Assembly: GCF_018336975.1 (NCBI RefSeq)
Contig: NZ_CP025572.1
Span: 277,496 to 341,495 of the forward strand
Length of the DNA stretch: 64,000 bases
Direction: 5' to 3'
Origin: Marinomonas sp. CT5
GTDB lineage: Bacteria > Pseudomonadota > Gammaproteobacteria > Pseudomonadales > Marinomonadaceae
Part shown: positions 36,736 to 46,106 of the stretch, in pieces
How positions within the stretch are numbered: the stretch's first letter is position 1
How the letters are laid out: each line of letters starts with the position of its first letter
The notes under the pieces: model-generated
Told to the model about the DNA's origin: nothing
What the model saw: the letters and a program-made list of their open reading frames with translations, nothing else
Database searches by the model: none
Translations under genes and position numbers: made by a program

Positions 36736-37629
36736 CTATAAAGCGGCTTGTTGTTTGGCAGATTTATATAAATAAATCGATAAAATAATCATCATCATGA
36801 AGATGATCACCATGGAAAGAGTTGCACCAAAAGGCCAATTTCGAGCATATAAGAATTGTTGCTCAATCATGTTGCCAATCATCAGCACCTTAGCGCCACC
36901 AAGTAGATCTGGTACAACAAAGTTTCCTAAACTGGGGATAAACACCAGAATACAGCCAGCGACAATGCCCGGTAGAGTTAAGGGAAAAATGACTTTGCGA
37001 AAGGTAATAAAAGGTGTGGCGCCCAAGTCCTCCGATGCTTGAAGTAGACTTTTATCGAGCTTTTCAACACTAGAGTAGATAGGCAAAAACATAAATGGGA
37101 TGAATATGTAAACCATACCTATGATCACTGCAGTTCCAGAAAACATGAGGTTTAATGGTTCAGAAATGAATCCCGTGAGCTCTAAAAACTGATTGGCAAA
37201 GCCGGAGTTCCGTAAGATTAGTACCCAAGCGTAAAGGCGAACAACCATACTGGCGAAAAAGGGTAATGTAATTAAAAAGATACACAGTGCTTTCTTTTTG
37301 GGCGATAAGGTTGAAACCCAAAAGGCGACGGGATAACAAATAAATAAAGTGCAGAAGACGGTCGCAACTGCCAGTCCGACAGAGCGTAATAAAATTTCCA
37401 AATAGACTGTGTCGAACTCTTCATAAAAACCATCAGCCCAGCCAAATACTCGTCCGTAATTCCAGTGATAAAAATTCCACTCTACACCGCCATATAAACC
37501 CGGTTCCAAAAAGCTGTAGGTCAGCATAATTAGCATGGGACCAACAAAAAAAATCAATAAAAATAGGCTTGTTGGTGCCAATAAGGCGAGTAACATAAGT
37601 TGCTTTCGGGACGCGCCAAGGATCTTCAT
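36736..37629 (-). CDS. ABC transporter permease (PotB type)
   Basis: This 297-residue inner-membrane permease has six helices and the EAA-loop segment QASEDLGATPFITFRKVIFP. It resembles PotB/PotH. Its start overlaps the stop of the ATPase gene by 4 bases, which shows tight coupling. It is one half of the membrane channel with the PotC-type protein. Confidence 0.93.
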   Translation of the reverse strand: MKILGASRKQLMLLALLAPTSLFLLIFFVGPMLIMLTYSFLEPGLYGGVEWNFYHWNYGRVFGWADGFYEEFDTVYLEILLRSVGLAVATVFCTLFICYPVAFWVSTLSPKKKALCIFLITLPFFASMVVRLYAWVLILRNSGFANQFLELTGFISEPLNLMFSGTAVIIGMVYIFIPFMFLPIYSSVEKLDKSLLQASEDLGATPFITFRKVIFPLTLPGIVAGCILVFIPSLGNFVVPDLLGGAKVLMIGNMIEQQFLYARNWPFGATLSMVIIFMMMIILSIYLYKSAKQQAAL

Positions 37630-38753
37630 ATATGCCCCTTAGTCGACTTTTTTTTCGATGGAATGGTGTGCAGGGCATTGACCTGATAATACAGAGTAAG
37701 CTCACTTCCATTTACCAGTGGTGTGTTGGTCTTTCTGGTTAGTGCTGAAAACGATTGACCGTTTTGCAGTTCGCCATGCAGCTGATAATCCGTGCCGATA
37801 AAGACGGTTTGATTTAGTTTCATGGTTAGCTGAGCTCTTGCTCCTTCGTGATCATTTGGAGTAAGAGATAAATGCTCTGGTCTTAATAGTAGTTTGACCT
37901 CTTCCCCGAGCTCCGGCTTTGTATCAAAGCTATGTAACGTTAGACCATTGCAGTCGACTTCAATCTCTGTTTCGGACTTATTAATTACTATGCCCGATAA
38001 GATATTGCTCTCGCCTATGAACTTAGCAACGAACTCTGTTTTTGGAGTGTGGTAAATTTCATCTGGGCTACCAACTTGTTCTATTTTTCCCCCATTAAGC
38101 ACAACGATGCGGTCTGACATAGTGAGTGCTTCTTCTTGGTCGTGGGTGACAAAGATGAAACAAATGCCGAGCTCTGATTGAAGGTTTTTGAGCTCAAGTT
38201 GCATTTGCAGTCGTAAGTTTTTGTCTAATGCAGAAAGTGGTTCATCCAGTAGAAGTAATTTGGGACGATTAATGATGGCTCGAGCGAGAGCGACTCGCTG
38301 TTGTTGGCCTCCAGATAGCTGTGATGGAAGGCGCTGTTCTATGCCGCTCAATCCCACCATATTAAGGGCTTCCGCGACGCGTTGATTGCGTTCTATTTTA
38401 TTAACTTTTGCTATGTCCAAGCCATAGCCAACATTGTCACCTACCGTCATATGAGGAAACAGGGCATAGGATTGAAACACAGTATTAACAGGGCGTTTGT
38501 GGGCTGGTTGTTGGATAATAGATTGACCATCTAAAAGAATATCCCCGCTGTCTAATTCTTCAAATCCTGCGACTATTTTCAACAGAGTCGTTTTTCCACA
38601 GCCTGAAGGACCTAATAAAGTAATAAACTCGCTTTGTGCAATGGACAGACTAATATCATCTAATGCATTGATAATACCGCCTTCTGGTGTGATGAACTGG
38701 CGATGGGCATGGCGAATCTTTATATATTCAGGCGAAAGGGGGGACGCTGACAT
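37626..38753 (-). CDS. ABC transporter ATP-binding protein (PotA type)
   Basis: The 375-residue ATPase has Walker A GPSGCGKTTLLKI, the Q-loop, signature LSGGQQQRVALARA, Walker B LLLLDEPLSALD and the H-loop FVTHDQEEA. A C-terminal TOBE domain (about 275-365) follows. The ATG at 38753 has GAGG 6 bases upstream, which I prefer to an upstream TTG at 38765. It energises the polyamine-type importer. Confidence 0.94.
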   Translation of the reverse strand: MSASPLSPEYIKIRHAHRQFITPEGGIINALDDISLSIAQSEFITLLGPSGCGKTTLLKIVAGFEELDSGDILLDGQSIIQQPAHKRPVNTVFQSYALFPHMTVGDNVGYGLDIAKVNKIERNQRVAEALNMVGLSGIEQRLPSQLSGGQQQRVALARAIINRPKLLLLDEPLSALDKNLRLQMQLELKNLQSELGICFIFVTHDQEEALTMSDRIVVLNGGKIEQVGSPDEIYHTPKTEFVAKFIGESNILSGIVINKSETEIEVDCNGLTLHSFDTKPELGEEVKLLLRPEHLSLTPNDHEGARAQLTMKLNQTVFIGTDYQLHGELQNGQSFSALTRKTNTPLVNGSELTLYYQVNALHTIPSKKKSTKGHI

Positions 38754-38818
38754 AACAAACCTCAAAGAGAGAAAAAAAGGGCGGGCGAGCCCGCCTAAGT
38801 CCTGGGATATTATTACCT

Positions 38819-39883
38819 TTATGATGTACGAATCTTGGTCCAGACTCGGTCATATAGTTTGATGCCTCGACCAAGCTCTTTGAAAAGTTGTAGCTTAGCT
38901 TTTACTTCTGCTGGCGGGTTAATACTTGGGTTGTTACGTAAATAATCGGGCAACAGTTTGACGGCTTCGGTATTCATTGTGCCGTTGGTTTGTTGCTTAG
39001 CATTCAGAGCAGCAATGTCGGGTTGGGTAAAGAACTCCATAAACTTTTTGGCATTGGCTTTATTTGGTGCGCTTTTTAGTACACACATATCTTCTTGATA
39101 CATGGTGGCACCTTCCTTAGGAATGACATAAGCAAGATCATCTGGATTTTGAAAGACATATAACATGGAACCTACGTACCATTGCGCAGCGGCAATGTCT
39201 CCAGATTGCACCATGGGGATGCTGTCGTAAGTAAAGGCCGAGATGTTAGGTTTTTGCTTAATAATATAAGTTTGAGCCGCTTTTAGGTCGTCGCGATCTG
39301 TGGTGTTGACACTTTTCCCATCCGTAATCAAACCGACACTGATAACTTCTCGCATATCATCCAACATGGCGATATTTTTCCCTTCTTTTGGAAGTGCGAA
39401 GAACTCAGCCCAAGAGTTTAGATTGGACACTAGCTTTTTGTTATACAAAATACCAACAGTTCCCCAAGCGTAAGGAAGACAATACTCACCACTGGGATCA
39501 GATTCAGCATTGAGAAAGTTCTTGTCGATATTTTTAAAGCCTGAATACTGGTTGATGTTAGTTTTTTCAAGCAGATTCAGCTTTGCCATGATGTCTTGCA
39601 TATGGACTGAAGGAAATACAATGTCGTAGCCTGTTGCGCCTGCTTGCAGCTTGGCCAGCATTTCTTCATTTGATGAATATGTATCTAGCTTCACCTTGAT
39701 GCCTGTTGCTTCGGTAAAGCGTGATAACACCTCAGGGTTTATGTATTCCCCCCAATTATAAAGGCTTAGGGTTTCTTCAGCTGAAACCGTATGTGAAAAG
39801 CCGAAGGCGGTCATTGCGATGCCTGTCAAAGCGAGTGCTTTTTTTACTTTCCGACTACTTTTTAAAGAAATTGTTTGTTTCAT
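38819..39883 (-). CDS. Extracellular solute-binding protein (PotD/PotF type)
   Basis: The periplasmic binding protein of 354 aa has a signal peptide ending near TVSAEE and typical PotD motifs LSLYNWGEYINPEVL, KLDTYSSNEEMLAKL and YCLPYAWGTVGILYN. Family members bind putrescine or spermidine, but relatives bind other cations and amino compounds. The coupled P1 peptidase and the RpiR regulator opposite make a classic polyamine substrate less certain here. It is the first gene of the operon. Confidence 0.93.
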   Translation of the reverse strand: MKQTISLKSSRKVKKALALTGIAMTAFGFSHTVSAEETLSLYNWGEYINPEVLSRFTEATGIKVKLDTYSSNEEMLAKLQAGATGYDIVFPSVHMQDIMAKLNLLEKTNINQYSGFKNIDKNFLNAESDPSGEYCLPYAWGTVGILYNKKLVSNLNSWAEFFALPKEGKNIAMLDDMREVISVGLITDGKSVNTTDRDDLKAAQTYIIKQKPNISAFTYDSIPMVQSGDIAAAQWYVGSMLYVFQNPDDLAYVIPKEGATMYQEDMCVLKSAPNKANAKKFMEFFTQPDIAALNAKQQTNGTMNTEAVKLLPDYLRNNPSINPPAEVKAKLQLFKELGRGIKLYDRVWTKIRTS

Positions 39884-40152
39884 AATGCGGCCTTGTTGAT
39901 CGTTTCTAAAGGAGTTGTCTTGGTCTGTAAAAGCACCGTCATTTCATTCTAGATGATGGTAATATTCTTTCAATATCATAATATGTTATGTTTGTAACAA
40001 TTTAAAAATGCTAAAGATATTAATTAATTGGATGAAAATTATGTTTAACGGCTAGGAAACAACCGAATTTTTTGCACCTATTTGGTTTATTTTTGAACAA
40101 GATTGCACTAAATCACGGCAAAATATCTTTTGAAATGAGTAAGGCTGGTAGT

Positions 40153-41022
40153 ATGAAGAATACATTCTCATCAAACCCTGAATATATTGCGACAACAACC
40201 TCGCAACGAATCCAAGAGTTAATTCCTTTGGTATCGAAGTCTGAAGCGCGAGTGGCACAGTTTATTTTACTTAATTTAGATCAAATAAGTTATGAAACGG
40301 GCGCCTCAATTGCTGAAAAAGCGGCCGTTAGTCAAATTACTGTTAGCCGTTTTTTAAAGCGTGCAGGTTATCAGGGGATTTCATCACTCAAAGAAGAGTT
40401 GCAGAAAGAATTTATTCCAATTGAAGCCAATGAAAGTCAGCGAATTTCTCAGGATTCATTTTATAAAGATAACTTGAAACAAGAGCTGAAAAGCATGGTT
40501 CGTCTTTATGAGCAGTTCGAGACAGAAAATTGGGAGAGCTTAGTGAGTTGTGTGAGTGCGGCAACGCGGGTCTATGTTTCTGGTTTTCAATCAATACGAG
40601 GAACCGCAGAAGATTTCACACGACGTTTATCTCTGGCCCGTGATCGGGTGCAATATTTATCTCCCCATGATGGTATGTTAGGTGAGTGGCTTGAAGACAG
40701 TCCAAGAGGTCGAAAAGGCTACGATACTTTGATTATTCTTGATGTGGTCCCTTATGCCTCAGAAGGCCGAAAGTTGTGCGAAGTTGCCGCGGAGAAAGGC
40801 ATTCAAATTGTGATTATCAGTGATGAATTTTGCCATTGGGCAAGTGAATATAATGCTCATATCGTATATTCCAAATCAAAATCGGGCCTATTTTTAGAGT
40901 CTACTTGGGGACTGGTTTTAACCACCAATATGTTAATAGATGCGGTTTCTAGGCGAGACGTGAACAGTGATAAGCGAATCAAGCGCTGGCAAGAAATGGC
41001 AAAGCGATTTGATCTTTTTTAA
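40153..41022 (+). CDS. MurR/RpiR-family transcriptional regulator
   Basis: The 289-residue regulator has an N-terminal RpiR HTH (about 10-85: AEKAAVSQITVSRFLKRAGYQG, in part VSQITVSRFL) and a C-terminal SIS domain (about 115-265; YVSGFQSIRGTAEDF and IVIISDEFCHWA). I prefer the ATG at 40153, with AAGG 8 bases upstream, to 40135 or a longer ORF from 40072. It is divergent from the PotD-type gene, the arrangement of a local regulator of that operon. RpiR proteins usually sense phosphosugars, so the effector here is an open question. Confidence 0.92.
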   Translation: MKNTFSSNPEYIATTTSQRIQELIPLVSKSEARVAQFILLNLDQISYETGASIAEKAAVSQITVSRFLKRAGYQGISSLKEELQKEFIPIEANESQRISQDSFYKDNLKQELKSMVRLYEQFETENWESLVSCVSAATRVYVSGFQSIRGTAEDFTRRLSLARDRVQYLSPHDGMLGEWLEDSPRGRKGYDTLIILDVVPYASEGRKLCEVAAEKGIQIVIISDEFCHWASEYNAHIVYSKSKSGLFLESTWGLVLTTNMLIDAVSRRDVNSDKRIKRWQEMAKRFDLF

Positions 41023-41023
41023 T

Positions 41024-41049
41024 TAAAAAAAGACCGGCCTAAGCCGGTC
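41024..41049 (-). terminator. Terminator of the glycerol-type ABC operon
   Basis: GACCGGC (41032-41038) pairs with GCCGGTC (41043-41049). On the minus strand the stem is followed by a run of seven or more Ts. It lies just past the stop of the binding-protein gene. Confidence 0.9.
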
Positions 41050-41075
41050 AAACGTTCAGAGAGTGTTGTGTGAGA

Positions 41076-42800
41076 TTATTCCCAAGAACGAAGTAGGTCG
41101 TCGTAAGAAACCGTGACACCTTGTGGTTTCTCATTAGCCAATTTCGGTTTTGGTGCGCCAGGTTGAGCCAACCAGTACGCTTCATCACGTGGTTTGTTCA
41201 TTTTTGGTCCACAGATAGGTTGCACATTGGCGCGCTCTAAACGCTCCATGACTTTATCCTGCGCTGCGGCTAGACCATTAAGCGCTTCTTGTGGTGTTGC
41301 TTCTCCGCTTGCTGCTTGAGAAATATACTGCCACCAAAGCTGAGCGAGCTTAGGATAATCTGGTACGTTGATCCCAGTTGGTGACCACTCTTTACGCGCT
41401 GGCCCTTTGTAGAATTCAACCAAACCGCCCAATTTAGGCGCTGCAGCGGCCATTTCAGGTGAGTTGATATCGGATTCACGAATCGGTGTTAATCCCACTA
41501 ATGTTTTCTTCAAAGAAACGGTTTTGGCCGTGGTGAACTGAGCGTACAACCAAGCCGCTAAGCGACGATCTTCTGGTGTGGAGTTCATGAAAGTCCAAGC
41601 CCCAACGTCTTGATAGCCTTTCTTCATGCCTTCTTCCCAGTATGGCCCAACAGGAGAGGGAGCCATACGCCATTTTGGCGTGCCATCTTCATTGACAACA
41701 GGTAGACCTTTGGCCGTCATGTCAGCGGTGAAAGCGGTGTACCAGAAGATTTGCTGAGCCACGGCACCTTGTGCTGGTACTGGGCCAGATTCAGAGAAGG
41801 TCATACCTTGCGCTTCTGGTGGTGCGTACTTACGTAACCAATCCACGTATTTGGTAGTGGCATAAACCGCAGCGGGTCCGTTGGTAGCGCCACCACGGGA
41901 CACACTTGAGCCAACCGGTGAACAGGCATCCTTGATACGAATACCCCATTCATCCACAGGCAAACCATTTGGAATCCCTTTATCGCCGGCACCGGCCATA
42001 GAGAACCAAGCATCAGTGAAGCGCCAACCTAGAGAAGGGTCTTTTTTACCGTAATCCATGTGACCATAAACACGCTCGCCGTCGATATTTTTCACCTTGT
42101 CTGTGAAGAATTCAGCGATGTCTTCATAAGCAGACCAGTTAACGGGAACGCCAAGGTCATAGCCATAAATGGATTTGAATTTGGCTTTTAGATCGGGGCG
42201 TGCAAACCAGTCAGCACGGAACCAATAAAGGTTGGCAAATTGCTGAGTTGGCAGTTGATAAAGTTTGCCATCTGGCCCTGTAGTGAAATCCAAACCAATA
42301 AAGTCAGCCAGATCTAAGGTTGGGGAGGTAAAGTCTTTACCATCGCCTTGCATCATGTCAGAGATTGGCACCACTTTACCGTAACGGAAATGCGTACCGA
42401 TCAAATCAGAGTCATTGACGTAAGCATCGTAAATATTACGGCCAGACTGCATTTGCGTTTGCAGTTTTTCGACCACATCGCCTTCTTGGATCAGGTCATG
42501 ATTAACCTTGATACCGGTGATTTCAGTGAAAGCTTTTGCTAACACTTGAGACTCGTATTTGTGAGTCGTTAACGTCTCAGATGCCACGTTGATTTCCATA
42601 CCACGGAATTTTTTCGCGGCTTCGGTGAACCAGTGCAACTCATCAAGCTGTTGTTGCTTGCTTAGAGTAGAAACGGTGAATTCAGTATCTACCCACTTTT
42701 CTGCTGCATCTGAATATGCGTCAGCCCATAACGTGGCTGAATGCATCATGACAGCAAAGGGTAAGGCGGCGAGTGCAATTTTTTTCTTATTGTAGTGCAT
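41076..42800 (-). CDS. glpV: Extracellular solute-binding protein of a glycerol-type ABC importer
   Basis: This large periplasmic binding protein of 574 aa has a signal peptide ending near TLWADA. The size and motifs (EVASETLTTHKYESQVLAKAF in part, LPTQQFANLYWFRADWFARP, and CGPKMNKPRDEAYW at the end) match the binding protein of the rhizobial glycerol ABC system. It is the last gene in the order ATPase-ATPase-permease-permease-small membrane protein-binding protein, which is the published glpSTPQUV order. The terminator follows directly. Glycerol as substrate is a family inference; no glycerol kinase or dehydrogenase gene is in the window. Confidence 0.88.
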   Translation of the reverse strand: MHYNKKKIALAALPFAVMMHSATLWADAYSDAAEKWVDTEFTVSTLSKQQQLDELHWFTEAAKKFRGMEINVASETLTTHKYESQVLAKAFTEITGIKVNHDLIQEGDVVEKLQTQMQSGRNIYDAYVNDSDLIGTHFRYGKVVPISDMMQGDGKDFTSPTLDLADFIGLDFTTGPDGKLYQLPTQQFANLYWFRADWFARPDLKAKFKSIYGYDLGVPVNWSAYEDIAEFFTDKVKNIDGERVYGHMDYGKKDPSLGWRFTDAWFSMAGAGDKGIPNGLPVDEWGIRIKDACSPVGSSVSRGGATNGPAAVYATTKYVDWLRKYAPPEAQGMTFSESGPVPAQGAVAQQIFWYTAFTADMTAKGLPVVNEDGTPKWRMAPSPVGPYWEEGMKKGYQDVGAWTFMNSTPEDRRLAAWLYAQFTTAKTVSLKKTLVGLTPIRESDINSPEMAAAAPKLGGLVEFYKGPARKEWSPTGINVPDYPKLAQLWWQYISQAASGEATPQEALNGLAAAQDKVMERLERANVQPICGPKMNKPRDEAYWLAQPGAPKPKLANEKPQGVTVSYDDLLRSWE

Positions 42801-42903
42801 GTTTTACCTCAACTAAGTTTGGTTTTTCTGTTTAAGTTTTAGGTTTGGCTTCCTTGCCTTCGGTACTAAATAGTCCATCTGTGCTTACTGAGAGCGACGC
42901 AGA

Positions 42904-43176
42904 CTAGCCCCAGCGCATTAGGATGATCATCCAAAATGCACACAGGACGGTTGCCACCGCGATGTTCACATCCGTTAACGCAACGAATGCAAGGTGGATA
43001 AAAGCACTGCTAAGCAGGCCAATGAACAAGCGATCACCACGTGTTGTCGCCAGCGGCAAAAAGCCACGACGCTCCACGCAAGGTGAGATCAGTTGCCATG
43101 TGGTCATGCCGACCAAGATCACGGCAATACCGATAAAAAACAGGGCGGTAGGTAATGTCCAAGACATCCAAGCCAT
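42904..43176 (-). CDS. glpU: DUF2160 small membrane protein of the ABC importer
   Basis: This 90-residue protein has three hydrophobic segments and conserved MAWMSWTLPTALFFIG and VERRGFLPLATTRGDRLFIGLL (in part GFLPLATTRGDRLFIG). It belongs to DUF2160 and is found in the glycerol-type ABC loci between the permease and the binding protein. Its task in transport is not known. It lies 11 bases after the glpQ-type gene. Confidence 0.85.
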   Translation of the reverse strand: MAWMSWTLPTALFFIGIAVILVGMTTWQLISPCVERRGFLPLATTRGDRLFIGLLSSAFIHLAFVALTDVNIAVATVLCAFWMIILMRWG

Positions 43177-43187
43177 AATAATTCTCC

Positions 43188-44081
43188 TTACACTCGGCCA
43201 AGGGCAAAGCCCTTCGCCACATGGTTACGAACGAAGTAAATGACCAACATCCCCGGTAGGATTGTCAGCACACCAGCCGCGGCCAGTAGTCCCCAATCCA
43301 TCCCTGATGCCGACACGGTTCGGGTCATAATGGCGGCAATGGGTTTGGCATCGACAGAGGTTAATGTCCGCGCCAATAGCAGCTCTACCCAAGAAAACAT
43401 AAAGCAGAAGAAGGCCGTCACCCCGATCCCTGAGCGAATCAATGGGATGAAAATGCGCATAAAGAATTTTGGGAATGAATAGCCGTCGATATAAGCGGTT
43501 TCGTCAATTTCACGAGGTACCCCGCTCATAAAACCTTCCAAAATCCATACCGCTAATGGCACGTTGAATAAGCAGTGCGCCAAGGCCACGGCAATATGAG
43601 TGTCGAACAAGCCCACAGAAGAATAGAGCTGGAAAAACGGCAGTAAGAAAACCGCTGGTGGTGCCATGCGATTAGACAGTAACCAGAAGAACATGTGTTT
43701 ATCGCCAATAAACTTATAGCGGCTAAAGGCATAAGCCGCTGGCAGAGCCACTACAAGACTGATAACCATGTTCATGGAGACGTAAAGAATGGAGTTCACG
43801 TAACCCATGTACCAAGTTGGATCGCCAAATATCTTGGCGTAGTTCGCTAGGGTGAAATTTTCTGGATAGAAGGACAATCCGCTGAGAATTTCAGTATTGG
43901 TTTTGAATGACATATTTACTAACCAATAGATTGGCAGCAGCAATAGCACTACATATAAAACCAAGCCAAAGCGTCCGCGTAGGTGAGCGTTACGGGTTTT
44001 GCGTTCCGCTTTACTGTAGACCGGAGCCTGTTCTTTTTTAGCGGTGTTGTGGCGTGTCATTGTCGTATTGGATTGCGTCAT
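43188..44081 (-). CDS. glpQ: Carbohydrate-type ABC permease (second permease)
   Basis: This 297-residue inner-membrane permease has six helices and the EAA loop EIDETAYIDGYSFPKFFMRI, of the MalG class. A GGAG ribosome site precedes the ATG. In the rhizobial nomenclature this is GlpQ, not the E. coli phosphodiesterase of the same name. It lies 9 bases after the first permease gene. Confidence 0.92.
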   Translation of the reverse strand: MTQSNTTMTRHNTAKKEQAPVYSKAERKTRNAHLRGRFGLVLYVVLLLLPIYWLVNMSFKTNTEILSGLSFYPENFTLANYAKIFGDPTWYMGYVNSILYVSMNMVISLVVALPAAYAFSRYKFIGDKHMFFWLLSNRMAPPAVFLLPFFQLYSSVGLFDTHIAVALAHCLFNVPLAVWILEGFMSGVPREIDETAYIDGYSFPKFFMRIFIPLIRSGIGVTAFFCFMFSWVELLLARTLTSVDAKPIAAIMTRTVSASGMDWGLLAAAGVLTILPGMLVIYFVRNHVAKGFALGRV

Positions 44082-44090
44082 GATCCGCTC

Positions 44091-44960
44091 CTATTTGTCT
44101 TTTTGCATGTTCATGATGGTGGTGTAGAACACCCAACACACTAGCAAGATGATTAAGAAATACACCAGCGAGAAAGCCGCTGCAGGACCAAGGTCAAACT
44201 GACCGATGGCTTGCTGTACCAAGGACTGACTCAAGAAGGTGGTAGAACTACCTGGGCCGCCACCCGTTAGTACAAACGGCTCGGTGTAAATCATGAACGA
44301 ATCCATAAAGCGCAATAACACACCAATAATCAGTACGTTAGTCAGTTTAGGAAGCTGGATATAGCGGAACACGGCCCAGCGTGACGCTTGGTCGATTCGC
44401 GCTGCTTGATAATAAACTTCAGGGATCGCTCGCAGACCGGAGTAGCACAGCAAGGCAACCAAAGGTGTCCAGTGCCACACGTCCATCAAGACCACGGTTA
44501 ACCAAGCATCGGTAGGATCAGACGCGTAGTTGTAGTCGACACCAATGCTGCTCATGAAGGCTCCGAACAAACCGATGTCCGCACGGCCGAAGATTTGCCA
44601 AATGGTGCCTACCACGTTCCATGGAATTAGCAGGGGAATCGCCACCAAGATCAAAGCCAAAGATGCGCCACGGCCTTTGGTTGGCATCATCAAGGCCACG
44701 CAAATACCCAATGGCACTTCAATGATCAGAATGGTGAAGGAATAGATGAATTGGCGTAGCAAAGCTTCGTGCAAGCGGCTATCTAGCATCACTTGCTTGA
44801 ACCATTCTGTGCCAACAAAGTAGCGAGTATAAGGATCAAAAATATCCTGTACTGAATAGTTCACCACCGTCATCAGAGGAATGATGGCAGAGAAAGCTAC
44901 GATGAGAAAAACAGGCAGAACAAGGAACCACGCCTTATTGTTTTCGACTTTAGTTTGCAT
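44091..44960 (-). CDS. glpP: Carbohydrate-type ABC permease (first permease)
   Basis: The 289-residue permease of the MalF/UgpA class has six helices and an EAA loop AARIDQASRWAVFRYIQLPK. The GGAGA ribosome site lies within the end of the upstream ATPase gene, and the coding regions overlap by 11 bases. It forms the channel with the second permease. Confidence 0.92.
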   Translation of the reverse strand: MQTKVENNKAWFLVLPVFLIVAFSAIIPLMTVVNYSVQDIFDPYTRYFVGTEWFKQVMLDSRLHEALLRQFIYSFTILIIEVPLGICVALMMPTKGRGASLALILVAIPLLIPWNVVGTIWQIFGRADIGLFGAFMSSIGVDYNYASDPTDAWLTVVLMDVWHWTPLVALLCYSGLRAIPEVYYQAARIDQASRWAVFRYIQLPKLTNVLIIGVLLRFMDSFMIYTEPFVLTGGGPGSSTTFLSQSLVQQAIGQFDLGPAAAFSLVYFLIILLVCWVFYTTIMNMQKDK

Positions 44961-46104
44961 GGTCGGTCTCCTTTATTTGATCTTCTGATTTGGCTTGATC
45001 GATCACATCAACCAGATATTCGTCCACATAGACTTTGGTCCATTGCTCAGGGAAGCTCACATAGATTTGTCCTGAAGGTACTTTCTGGTCTTCACTTAGG
45101 CGCGCTTTCATCACCTGCCCTTGAAATAAGAAGGACAGGATCTTGTAGGTACCAAGGTCTTCCACATAATCCACATCGACTGGGAAAGCGTCGTCATTTT
45201 TGCCATCCCACACATGGACAAATTCAGGTCGAATTCCCAAGGTGACCTTGTTGGCACCCATGGCTTTTAAGCGCGTTAACATGGCGTCACTGACGGTAAT
45301 TTCATGGTCGCCAAACATCAGCGCTTCTTTTTCGTCTTGGCTTTTCAGTTCTGCTTCAAAAAAGTTCATACCTGGACTACCGATAAAGTAACCAACGAAG
45401 GTATGAGCTGGGTTTTCGAATAATTCTCGTGGTGTGCCGAACTGGACGATTTGCCCGTTGTACATAACGGCGATCTTATCCGCGAAAGTCGACGCTTCTA
45501 GCTGGTCGTGCGTCACATACACCATGGTGATGTTGAATTGTTCATGGATTTGCTTGAGCTTACGACGTAGTTTCCATTTCAACTGCGGGTCGATAACGGT
45601 GAGTGGTTCATCAAACAAAATCGCAGACACATCGTCACGAACCAAGCCGCGCCCCATGGATACTTTTTGTTTTTGATCTGCTGATAAACCTTTGGCTTTG
45701 CGTTTTAGTTGATCAGACAGTTCTAGAATTTCGGCCACTTCGTAAACTTTTGACTTCACCTTGTATTCCGGCACGCCGATATTGCGTAGTGGGAAAGCCA
45801 AGTTATCGAACACCGTCATGGTGTCGTATACCACTGGGAATTGGAAAACCTGTGCGATATTGCGTTCTTCGGGTTTGAGTTCGTTCACGCGTTTGCCATC
45901 GAACAAGACTTCCCCATGGGAAGGTTCCAGCAATCCTGAAATGATGTTGAGCAGGGTCGATTTTCCACAGCCAGACGGACCAAGTAAGGCAAATGCACCG
46001 CCTTGTTCCCATACGTGGGACATCTCGCGGATGGCGTAATCTTCTGGCTTTGTAGGGTTGTCAGTATAGGTATGCGCTAAGGCATTTAGAGTAATAGAAG
46101 CCAT
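44950..46104 (-). CDS. glpT: ABC ATPase of the glycerol-type importer (second ATPase)
   Basis: The ATPase of 384 aa has Walker A GPSGCGKSTLLNI and Walker B AILFDEPLTVID, but the signature motif LSADQKQKVSMGR is degenerate compared with LSGGQ, an oddity also known in this family. It has a C-terminal TOBE-like region. It begins 2 bases after the first ATPase gene, so the pair likely forms a heterodimer. The name follows the rhizobial system, not E. coli GlpT. Confidence 0.9.
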   Translation of the reverse strand: MASITLNALAHTYTDNPTKPEDYAIREMSHVWEQGGAFALLGPSGCGKSTLLNIISGLLEPSHGEVLFDGKRVNELKPEERNIAQVFQFPVVYDTMTVFDNLAFPLRNIGVPEYKVKSKVYEVAEILELSDQLKRKAKGLSADQKQKVSMGRGLVRDDVSAILFDEPLTVIDPQLKWKLRRKLKQIHEQFNITMVYVTHDQLEASTFADKIAVMYNGQIVQFGTPRELFENPAHTFVGYFIGSPGMNFFEAELKSQDEKEALMFGDHEITVSDAMLTRLKAMGANKVTLGIRPEFVHVWDGKNDDAFPVDVDYVEDLGTYKILSFLFQGQVMKARLSEDQKVPSGQIYVSFPEQWTKVYVDEYLVDVIDQAKSEDQIKETDHAN

Positions 46105-46106
46105 GA

